Positions 1-4,341 of a stretch of DNA of 5,477 nucleotides are shown one piece after another. The notes beneath the pieces were generated by a model, which had not been told where the DNA came from, did not search any database, and saw only the letters and a list, made by a program, of their open reading frames with translations. The stretch lies in NCBI GenBank assembly GCA_016234305.1, contig JACRFM010000057.1, positions 1-5,477 on the forward strand. The letters are read 5' to 3'. Each line of letters opens with the position of its first letter. Position 1 is the first letter of the stretch. The position numbers were made by a program, and so were the translations under genes. The stretch is from Candidatus Kerfeldbacteria bacterium (lineage in GTDB: Bacteria; Patescibacteriota; Patescibacteriia; Veblenbacterales; UBA10138).

Positions 1-61
1 CAGTGTAAAAGGTGATTTAATCTTAGAAGGCTTTTTGCGATTAGCTAGATTACCTGAATAA
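1..61 (+). CDS. 3' end of an unrecognised upstream gene
   Basis: An open frame enters the window with its first whole codon at base 2 and ends at TAA (59-61), giving the C-terminal 19 residues SVKGDLILEGFLRLARLPE. The tail alternates charged and hydrophobic residues and shows no motif I recognise, so no function is proposed. The reading as a real gene end rests on the terminator hairpin that follows 26 bases after the stop, in the same orientation, and on the absence of any competing frame. The gene body lies outside the window. Confidence 0.5.
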   Translation, partial: SVKGDLILEGFLRLARLPE

Positions 62-87
62 AAATAGCAAAGATAGGATTTTCTTTG

Positions 88-120
88 GAGCTGACAAAAG
101 TTACGTCAGCTCTTTTTATT
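88..120 (+). terminator. Rho-independent terminator
   Basis: A perfect 8-bp stem (GAGCTGAC at 88-95 with GTCAGCTC at 105-112) closes a 9-nt loop and runs directly into the T-rich tract TTTTTATTT. It sits 26 nt after the stop of the upstream partial gene and before about 275 nt of non-coding sequence, so it most likely ends that transcript and isolates it from the glycosyltransferase gene at 397. It is the only classical hairpin-plus-T-tract terminator I see in the window. Confidence 0.85.
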
Positions 121-141
121 TATCGTTCAGAGTGGTCTCTA

Positions 142-253
142 TGTCATTCCCCGCGTATCCGCCAACTGGTGAAGGGAATCTAGAAAAGAGTCTTAAATCT
201 TTCTGGATTCCCGTTGGAATTTATCCCGCACTTGATGCGAGACGGGAATGACA
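142..253. repeat. MITE/REP-like palindromic element
   Basis: Terminal inverted repeats TGTCATTCC(C)CG (142-153) and CGGGAATGACA (243-253) match except for one extra C on the left. A second, inner pair lies inside: GGGAATCTAGAAA (174-186) against the complement of TTTCTGGATTCCC (200-212), with one G-T type difference. The whole 112 bp would fold as two stacked hairpins in either strand. No reading frame is present. Elements with GTCATTCCCGC-type ends are widespread in bacterial genomes as small non-autonomous repeats; which transposase would move this one is not visible here. I see no convincing target-site duplication. Sequence from 121 to 141 and from 254 to 307 shows nothing I can name. Confidence 0.7.
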
Positions 254-307
254 CCTAGGTATATCCTGCTCGGCGTTGGCGCTATCTCGGTCTCTGACGC
301 AAGGTTG

Positions 308-370
308 TTGATTCTTTATTCTTGATTCGTGATTCCATATTCCAGCTTCCAGCTTCTAGCTTCTAGCTTA
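308..370. repeat. Nine-unit heptad tandem array (NNNNTTC class)
   Basis: Nine consecutive 7-bp units fill this stretch without a gap. Eight of the nine end in TTC and the last ends in TTA. The units drift from TTGATTC/TTTATTC types at the 5' end (308-335), through CATATTC (336-342), to CAGCTTC (343-356, twice) and TAGCTTC/TAGCTTA (357-370) at the 3' end. Neighbouring units resemble each other most, which is the pattern left by local duplication plus drift. The array ends 10 bp before the TG of the extended -10 box at 381-389 and so covers the -35 area of that promoter. A mere low-complexity coincidence is unlikely given nine units in register. Confidence 0.8.
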
Positions 371-380
371 GCCTAGATAC

Positions 381-389
381 TGATATAAT
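381..389 (+). promoter_or_regulatory. Extended -10 promoter of the GT39-like gene
   Basis: TGATATAAT is a perfect TATAAT hexamer (384-389) preceded by the TGn extension (381-383), a combination that can work without a good -35 box. The 17-bp-spaced -35 position (361-366) reads TTCTAG, a poor match that lies inside the heptad array. The expected transcription start is at about 396, so the mRNA would begin at or one base before the ATG at 397 and be essentially leaderless. The bases between box and ATG contain no Shine-Dalgarno sequence, which agrees with leaderless initiation. Confidence 0.7.
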
Positions 390-396
390 AATTTAT

Positions 397-2010
397 ATGG
401 AATTTAGGTTAAATAGCAAACATCTTTATGCTTTAGGCTGGCTGGTAGCTGGGATTTTGGTCTTAGCTCTATATGCCAGTTTTAGTGTTAATTTACCAGC
501 GCGTTATAATTCGCCGGACGAAGCGGCCAATGCTTTTTTTGCCACTCGTTTGGCACAAAATAGATGGCTGCCGCTATATGAACCGTTGAATCAGTTGGCT
601 GGTCGCTCGCTTATACATCCGCGCAGTACCATAGTTTATAACCAGCAAATTATGCCGGCCAGTTTTTTAGGTTGGCCGCTCTTGGCAGGAAGCATCGGGC
701 GTTTGGCTGGCAGCGGCGCGCTACCTTATATTACGCCGCTTCTGGCCTTACTGGGCTTGGGATTTTTGTATTTAATAACTAAGGAATTATTAAACCAGCG
801 TGCGGCTATTATAACCACTCTGTTGACGGCGCTACAGCCGGCGTTTTGGTATTACCACAGTCGTAGTTTTTTTCACAATGCGGTTTTTGTGGATTTGCTG
901 CTCGTGGCAGTCTGGCTCGGTTTAAAAATCATCAAGACCAATAAATGCGGCTGGTATTTATTGCTTGGACTAGTTAGCGGTTTAGCTTTAAGCGTGCGCA
1001 CGGCGGAAATATTTTGGTTTATAGTCGTGGGTTTATGGTGGCTGATTTATTGGCGGCGGCAAGTGAGTTTTAAGAATTTGTGGCTGATAAGTTTAGGCTT
1101 GATTATTGGATTAGCGCCAATTTTTATTAGTAATTATTTTTTGTACGGCTTTCCCTTGTCATTTGGCTATCGTCCGGAATTGTTGTGGTCCCAAGACATG
1201 AATCGGACAGCTTCGCTGTTTAGTGAACTTATTTTACCATTTGGTTTTCATCCCCGGCTGATTTTTAATACGACGGTAAATTACCTGGGACTTTTAATGT
1301 GGTGGTGGTTCTGGCCAGTGCTGGCGGCGGCCATTTACTTGGCCGTTACTTGGCGCAGCCTAAGCCGTGAGTTTAAGGGTTTAATAATTAGCACGGTGAT
1401 TATTTCTTTGTGGCTCGCTATAGTTTACGGCAGTTGGCAGTTTAATGATAACCCTGACCCGGCGGCCGTAACTATTGGCACTTCTTACGTGCGTTATTTT
1501 ATGCCGCTGTATATTTTGTGGCTAATACCGGTTGGTTATTTTTTAGCGCAACTGAGTAAGCTCAAGTGGGGCCGCTATTTAACTTGGTTTGTTGTGGGTA
1601 TTTATTTGGTATTGTCCACCAGTCTGGTCTGGTTTGATTATCAGGAGGGCTTAGGTGCGGTTCGTGGTAATTTAGAGCGCTTCGCCACTGCCAGCCGTGC
1701 CGTGCAAACACTGACTCCGTCCGGCAGCGTTATAGTTAGCGGTAAGACTGATAAATTTTTCTGGCCTGAGCGGGCCGTGATTTATGAACTTAAAGACGCC
1801 GCTGATTACCTGGCTGTAACAAAATTACTTAGTTCAGCCATACCAGTTTACGCTTTTCGGGCCACTTTACAGCCGGACAGCTTGGCTAATTTTAATAATA
1901 AAATCAGCCCGTTTGGTTTGACCTTGGTGCCAGCCTCTTACACTTGGGAAGATTTTAGTTTGTATAAATATGAATTGAAGGTAAACCTATATTTAGGATT
2001 ATATAAATAA
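397..2010 (+). CDS. GT-C membrane glycosyltransferase, GT39/PMT-like
   Basis: A 537-residue integral membrane protein, the usual size of bacterial PMT_2/ArnT-like enzymes, which move a sugar from a polyprenyl-phosphate carrier to an acceptor on the outer face of the membrane. Helix 1 spans about residues 11-31. The following outer loop holds Pro-Asp-Glu (40-42), the acidic pair expected as catalytic in GT-C enzymes. About ten more hydrophobic helices follow between about 88 and 415, with conserved-looking Arg201 (SVRTAE) and the SYVRYFMPLY stretch (363-372) typical of the family's late helices. Residues 420-537 form a soluble, presumably external C-terminal domain. The ATG at 397 is chosen because it lies at the predicted transcription start and because helix 1 begins just after it. 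Acceptor and sugar cannot be read from the sequence. The two membrane genes downstream suggest an envelope role. GT83 or another GT-C family is an alternative. Confidence 0.7.
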   Translation: MEFRLNSKHLYALGWLVAGILVLALYASFSVNLPARYNSPDEAANAFFATRLAQNRWLPLYEPLNQLAGRSLIHPRSTIVYNQQIMPASFLGWPLLAGSIGRLAGSGALPYITPLLALLGLGFLYLITKELLNQRAAIITTLLTALQPAFWYYHSRSFFHNAVFVDLLLVAVWLGLKIIKTNKCGWYLLLGLVSGLALSVRTAEIFWFIVVGLWWLIYWRRQVSFKNLWLISLGLIIGLAPIFISNYFLYGFPLSFGYRPELLWSQDMNRTASLFSELILPFGFHPRLIFNTTVNYLGLLMWWWFWPVLAAAIYLAVTWRSLSREFKGLIISTVIISLWLAIVYGSWQFNDNPDPAAVTIGTSYVRYFMPLYILWLIPVGYFLAQLSKLKWGRYLTWFVVGIYLVLSTSLVWFDYQEGLGAVRGNLERFATASRAVQTLTPSGSVIVSGKTDKFFWPERAVIYELKDAADYLAVTKLLSSAIPVYAFRATLQPDSLANFNNKISPFGLTLVPASYTWEDFSLYKYELKVNLYLGLYK

Positions 2011-2021
2011 TTTTTCATTTT
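2008..2021. repeat. Two-unit heptad remnant (NNATTTT class)
   Basis: TAATTTT and TCATTTT lie in tandem, and the TAA of the first unit is the stop codon of the glycosyltransferase gene. The bases that follow (GACCCG) leave the pattern. The same start on a stop codon is seen in the array at 4305-4339, and TCATTTT also occurs in the arrays at 3275-3316 and 3806-3876. On its own this would be unremarkable; the shared units make it a likely remnant of the same repeat family. Confidence 0.5.
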
Positions 2022-2076
2022 GACCCGCCTGCCAAAGCCAAAGTCTTAAACATAATCTAGCGATGAATGTATATAT

Positions 2077-2219
2077 AGATGGTTTCAAAAGTCGTAGACT
2101 ACATTGTCATTGCGAGCGTTAGCGAAGCAATCTCTCTAGTATTAACTCTAGATTGCCACGTCGCCCCGATGGGCATCGGGGCTCCTCGCAATGACAACAG
2201 AAGAGTTTTGAAACCATCT
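2077..2219. repeat. Nested palindromic element (two sets of inverted ends)
   Basis: The outer arms are a perfect 14-bp inverted repeat, AGATGGTTTCAAAA (2077-2090) and its complement (2206-2219). Inside sits a second perfect 13-bp pair, TTGTCATTGCGAG (2104-2116) and its complement (2185-2197). Further in are GCAATCT/AGATTGC (2127-2133, 2150-2156) and a GC-rich hairpin GCCCCGAT-gggc-ATCGGGGC (2163-2182). The inner part has the ends of the widespread GTCATTGCGAG...CTCGCAATGAC family of dispersed bacterial palindromes. The outer arms may be part of the element or an older palindrome into which it inserted. There is no coding capacity. No T-tract follows, so it is not a classical terminator, but the fold could still cut read-through from the glycosyltransferase gene. 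Flanks 2022-2076 and 2220-2285 show nothing I can name. Confidence 0.75.
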
Positions 2220-2285
2220 CATAATGTCATTAGACAACTATTGGTTAATTAGGTAAGGCTAGCGTCGGGCAGGTTTTTACATCTT

Positions 2286-2429
2286 ACCCAGTATAACTAC
2301 TTCGCTACAACTCGCTTTTAACAAAATTAGTAAAATAGACACCTTAAGCAATTTAAACTATCATTTATCAATTAAACAGTCTGTCAATTCACGCTCGCTA
2401 ATTTGGTTAGCGAAGTTGATATACTGGGT
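2286..2429. repeat. Long-spaced 22-nt inverted repeat containing a promoter
   Basis: Arms 2286-2307 and 2408-2429 are inverted copies with 20 of 22 positions matching; both hold the cores ACCCAGTATA and CTTCGCTA. The complementarity continues inside: AACAAAATTAG (2320-2330) pairs with CTAATTTGGTT (2398-2408) with one mismatch, after a 12-base interruption on the left. The 67-bp centre (2331-2397) is AT-rich and shows no gene. The right arm contains the extended -10 box at 2417-2425 that serves the next gene, so any fold-back or protein binding at these arms would affect it. It could be another MITE-like element or a two-site operator; the sequence does not decide. Confidence 0.6.
2417..2425 (+). 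promoter_or_regulatory. Extended -10 promoter of the 183-residue membrane gene
   Basis: TGATATACT has the TGn extension (2417-2419) and a five-of-six -10 hexamer TATACT (2420-2425). It resembles the box at 381-389 closely. The predicted transcription start is near 2432, leaving a leader of about ten bases (ACCTTTCCCT) before the ATG at 2442, with no Shine-Dalgarno match. I see no good -35 box. The site lies inside the right arm of the inverted repeat 2286-2429. The left arm's mirrored copy lacks the TG extension. Confidence 0.5.
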
Positions 2430-2441
2430 TTACCTTTCCCT

Positions 2442-2993
2442 ATGTCCCGCTTTTGGCATTTACGTTGGCTAATTCCATTAATCTTGGTGGCTTATATCGT
2501 TTATCAGGCAATTTTTAGTTTGCAGTCAATTACGGCGACTACTAATTTTATCAACCGTAATCATAACTTTGGCGTACTCTTGCCGGCCGGCAGGGTGGAG
2601 CGGACAGAAAGTGGTATAAAGTTAACGGCCGAACCGGTTTATTTTGACGTTAAGCTGCCTATGCGCGTGGCCACAGTTGAATTGGAAATTGCCACTACCG
2701 CCGAGTCCGCGCCCCTGAGGATCGGTGTACGGCAGGGCGGAGGGTGGGACTATTATTTTCCTGAATATGTAGAATTAAGCTCTTTGTCCGCTAAGACCTA
2801 TAGAATTTCCGTTAATGAATTTAAATATGTAGAAACAAACCACGCGCAGCGTTTTTTAATTTCCGCGTCTAACTTGGAATCTGGCCAAATTATCATTACC
2901 GGCGCGCGAGTTAAAATCAGTCGGCACAGTTTTAACCTGTATCAGTCAGTTGGGCATTTAACCGCTAAGTTAACTGAGTTATGGTTCAAATAG
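2442..2993 (+). CDS. Membrane-anchored protein with exported beta-rich domain, unrecognised
   Basis: A protein of 183 residues. One hydrophobic helix (about residues 8-27, after Arg3 and Arg8 on the inner side) works as a signal anchor. The remaining 150 or so residues alternate polar and aliphatic residues in a beta-strand pattern and contain stretches such as LLPAGRVERTESG and AEPVYFDVKLP. They end without a second helix, so the domain probably lies outside the membrane. From memory, proteins with a PVYFDV-type segment after a single helix recur in CPR genomes, but I cannot name a family. The frame is open back to a TTG at 2403, but I chose ATG 2442: the predicted transcription start (2432) lies between the two, and the helix then begins at once. 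The gene overlaps the next by 13 nt, implying co-translation with it. Confidence 0.6.
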   Translation: MSRFWHLRWLIPLILVAYIVYQAIFSLQSITATTNFINRNHNFGVLLPAGRVERTESGIKLTAEPVYFDVKLPMRVATVELEIATTAESAPLRIGVRQGGGWDYYFPEYVELSSLSAKTYRISVNEFKYVETNHAQRFLISASNLESGQIIITGARVKISRHSFNLYQSVGHLTAKLTELWFK

Positions 2994-3259
2994 GCAACTC
3001 ACCATTATTAAATAGATTACGTTTAGTTTTAGCTGAGGTCGCCATTGGCTTGTTATTCAGTTGGTGGTTATTGTTAGGCTTAGAGCTTATCCGTCCGGGC
3101 AGCGTGAGTTTGTACCTTGACCTTAACCTGATTTTGGTGTTAGGTATAGTTGGCTTTGCTTTGGGTAAAAGCGAAGCTAAACAACCTCGGGCTTATACCA
3201 AGCTCCAGCTTCTAGTTTCTGGTATAATGGTAGTATGGTTGATAGTCGTTCTATTATAG
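2981..3259 (+). CDS. Small three-helix membrane protein, unrecognised
   Basis: A protein of 92 residues with three hydrophobic helices at about 15-37, 44-63 and 74-92, joined by short loops (RPGS near 39-42; GKSEAKQPRAYTK at 62-74). The positively charged loop between helices 2 and 3 would lie in the cytoplasm, placing the N-terminus outside or requiring helix 1 to be re-entrant. The ATG overlaps the last four codons of the upstream gene, so the two are almost certainly one transcription unit and may form a complex. The last 60 bases of the gene also carry heptad-like units and a TGGTATAAT promoter box, so the third helix may be partly repeat-derived. No function can be assigned. A non-functional frame is possible, but unbroken hydrophobicity and the tight overlap favour a gene. 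Confidence 0.5.
   Translation: MVQIGNSPLLNRLRLVLAEVAIGLLFSWWLLLGLELIRPGSVSLYLDLNLILVLGIVGFALGKSEAKQPRAYTKLQLLVSGIMVVWLIVVLL
3199..3228 (+). promoter_or_regulatory. Extended -10 promoter with heptad units inside a gene end
   Basis: TGGTATAAT (3220-3228) has a perfect TATAAT hexamer (3223-3228) with TGn in front. Immediately upstream are three 7-bp units, CAAGCTC (3199-3205), CAGCTTC (3206-3212) and TAGTTTC (3213-3219), of the same class as the array at 308-370. The expected start near 3235 gives a leader of about 87 nt before the wbuC ATG at 3322, so this is the likely promoter for wbuC, the HIT gene and the SAH hydrolase gene. The box lies in the coding sequence of the small membrane protein, so composition constraints of a hydrophobic helix could have made it by chance. 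Confidence 0.5.
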
Positions 3260-3274
3260 TAAGGTTAAAATCAT

Positions 3275-3316
3275 TAAATTTGCATTTTTCATTTTGATTT
3301 TTACATTTTAAATTTC
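3275..3316. repeat. Six-unit AT-rich heptad array before wbuC
   Basis: Six tandem 7-bp units run without gaps: the first is TAAATTT, then GCATTTT and TCATTTT (3282-3295), then GATTTTT and ACATTTT (3296-3309), and last AAATTTC (3310-3316). Consensus is NNATTTT. The array ends five bases (TTAAT) before the wbuC ATG, so it forms most of the leader of that gene, and it leaves no Shine-Dalgarno sequence. Units TCATTTT, ACATTTT and AAATTTC recur in the same order near the next start codon (3842-3876). Confidence 0.75.
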
Positions 3317-3321
3317 TTAAT

Positions 3322-3804
3322 ATGTCTCTTAAGCTGATTAATAGCGAAACCATTAAAGAAGTGGCCGCCACGGCCCAAAATTCTTCGCGCCGCCGCAGTA
3401 TTTATACTTATCATAATGATAATGCTGATAAATTGCATCGCATGATAAATGTGATTGAGCCGGATTCTTATATTCAGCCGCATAAGCATGAGGACCCGGA
3501 TAAAACCGAGATATTTATTATTTTGCAGGGTAAATTATTGCTGGCTATTTTGGCAGATGATGGCCGGGTAATGGAATCAGTCGTCTTGGAGGCCGGCCAG
3601 AGCCCCTGGGGAGTAGAAATTCCTCCCAGCACTTGGCATATAACCGTGGCCTTGGAGCCGGATACGGCTGTGTATGAAGTGCTGGAAGGCCCGTGGAATC
3701 CGGCGACGCATAAAAAATTGGCGCCGTTTGCGCCGGCCGAATCCGAGATTGAGGCCGGACAAAAATACATTGCCAGCTTGCGGCAGGAGTTAATGCTATA
3801 TTAG
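3322..3804 (+). CDS. wbuC: WbuC-family cupin-fold metalloprotein
   Basis: A protein of 160 residues, the normal length for WbuC. The family is a one-domain cupin named from E. coli O-antigen gene clusters; its reaction is not established to my knowledge. Visible here are the N-terminal basic stretch SSRRRSIYTYHND (21-33), the first cupin motif with metal ligands His54, His56 and Glu63 (PHKHEDPDKTE), and the second motif with GVEIPPSTWH, where His106 is the fourth ligand. EVLEGPWNP (119-127) and the FAPAE segment (136-140) are also typical of the family. The start ATG at 3322 lies right behind an AT-rich heptad array and gives the standard N-terminus. The neighbours are not sugar-nucleotide enzymes, so the usual O-antigen setting is missing, although a lipid-sugar glycosyltransferase lies 1.3 kb upstream. 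Family assignment is firm; the role is not. Confidence 0.88.
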   Translation: MSLKLINSETIKEVAATAQNSSRRRSIYTYHNDNADKLHRMINVIEPDSYIQPHKHEDPDKTEIFIILQGKLLLAILADDGRVMESVVLEAGQSPWGVEIPPSTWHITVALEPDTAVYEVLEGPWNPATHKKLAPFAPAESEIEAGQKYIASLRQELMLY

Positions 3805-3805
3805 T

Positions 3806-3876
3806 AAAATGCAAAATTGAAAAGTCAAAATTATTGAATTAACATTTTTCATTTTGATATTTAAATTTTAAATTTC
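3806..3876. repeat. Two heptad arrays in opposite orientation (fold-back)
   Basis: The spacer between wbuC and the HIT gene is almost wholly repeat. The left half (3806-3840) is five units of AAAANNN type, such as AAAATGC and AAAATTG. After one extra A, the right half (3842-3876) is five units of NNATTTT type ending in AAATTTC. The halves are inverted relative to each other: bases 3813-3831 pair with 3851-3869 in 16 Watson-Crick pairs plus one G-U out of 19, around a loop of about 19 nt. The array ends two bases (TT) before the HIT start codon. A stem of this kind could protect RNA ends, slow the polymerase or uncouple the two genes. It lacks the GC stem of a normal terminator. Confidence 0.75.
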
Positions 3877-3878
3877 TT

Positions 3879-4307
3879 ATGTTGGATTGTGTTTTTTGTA
3901 AAATTGCGGCAGGCGAGTTGCCAGCCACTAAAATTTATGAGGACGCCCAATTTGTGGCTTTTTTGGATATTCGTCCGGTGCAACCGGGGCATGTTTTGAT
4001 TATTCCGCGTAGTCATTATGAAAATTTAACTGCCACCCCGGCGGTAATAGTTGGACGTTTTTTTCAGTTAGCGCAAAAAATAGCGAGTGCCGTAATTCAA
4101 GGCACGGGCGCCGATGGCTGTAATATGACTATGAATAATGGCCGCGCCGCCGGACAAGTGGTTTTTCATACGCATATTCATATTATTCCCCGTAAAGACG
4201 ACGATGGTTTAGGCACTTGGCCGCAACTTGAGTATCAGGGGAATGCCATGCAAGAGGTAGCGGAGAATATCAAATCAGCTTTAAAAGTTTTAGATTTAAG
4301 AAGTTAA
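3879..4307 (+). CDS. HIT-family nucleotide hydrolase (Hint type)
   Basis: A protein of 142 residues, the usual size. Hint-branch HIT proteins hydrolyse adenosine 5'-phosphoramidates and related AMP conjugates through a covalent nucleotidyl-histidine intermediate in the cytoplasm. The catalytic triad of histidines is intact in HTHIHIIPR (97-105), with His99, the middle one, as nucleophile. The N-terminal CVFC (Cys4, Cys7) marks the zinc-binding subtype, probably completed by His46 and a second histidine. QPGHVLIIPRSH (35-46) and the NNGRAAGQVVFH run (86-97) are classic for the family. ATG 3879 gives the canonical start one residue before DCVFCKI. It follows wbuC by 74 nt of repeat and precedes the SAH hydrolase gene by 34 nt, all on one strand. 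The true substrate cannot be read from sequence. Confidence 0.93.
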   Translation: MLDCVFCKIAAGELPATKIYEDAQFVAFLDIRPVQPGHVLIIPRSHYENLTATPAVIVGRFFQLAQKIASAVIQGTGADGCNMTMNNGRAAGQVVFHTHIHIIPRKDDDGLGTWPQLEYQGNAMQEVAENIKSALKVLDLRS

Positions 4308-4339
4308 TTTTTAATTTTGATTTTTAAATTTTACATTTT
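4305..4339. repeat. Five-unit AT-rich heptad array between HIT and ahcY
   Basis: Five tandem NNATTTT units fill the whole spacer. The first, TAATTTT (4305-4311), begins on the TAA stop codon of the HIT gene and is followed by an identical copy. GATTTTT, AAATTTT and ACATTTT follow. Two bases (CT) separate the array from the ATG of the next gene. The GAT of the GATTTTT unit lies 23 bases before the ATG, the same distance as the GAT of GATATTT in the array before the HIT gene. Confidence 0.75.
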
Positions 4340-4341
4340 CT

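Noticed and set aside
134..295. Direct repeat GGTCTCT at 134-140 and 289-295 as a target-site duplication of the palindromic element
   Set aside because: The right copy is 35 bases away from the element's end, so it does not flank it. A 7-base match at this distance can occur by chance.
308..370. CRISPR array
   Set aside because: The units are 7 bp with no spacers between them and no cas genes nearby, so the array is a plain tandem repeat.
2163..2182. GC-rich hairpin as a terminator for the glycosyltransferase gene
   Set aside because: The stem is good but no T-tract follows on either strand, and it is an internal part of a dispersed repeat type.
2225..2236. TGTC-ATTA-GACA mini-palindrome as a third GTCATT-ended element
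   Set aside because: Only four base pairs and no matching partner end; too short to distinguish from chance in AT-rich sequence.
2403..2441. Extension of the 183-residue membrane gene to a TTG start at 2403
   Set aside because: It would place the start upstream of the predicted -10 box and inside the inverted repeat, and would add 13 residues before the signal-anchor helix. ATG 2442 fits the promoter better.
3177..3814. Several minus-strand open frames of 60-100 codons opposite wbuC and its leader
   Set aside because: They lie antisense to a well-recognised gene, overlap one another in different frames, and their translations show no family features.
3855..3863. TGATATTTA as an extended -10 promoter for the HIT gene
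   Set aside because: It arises from one base change in a heptad unit, and the equivalent places in the other two arrays read TGATTTTTA, so repeat structure explains it. A weak promoter cannot be excluded.
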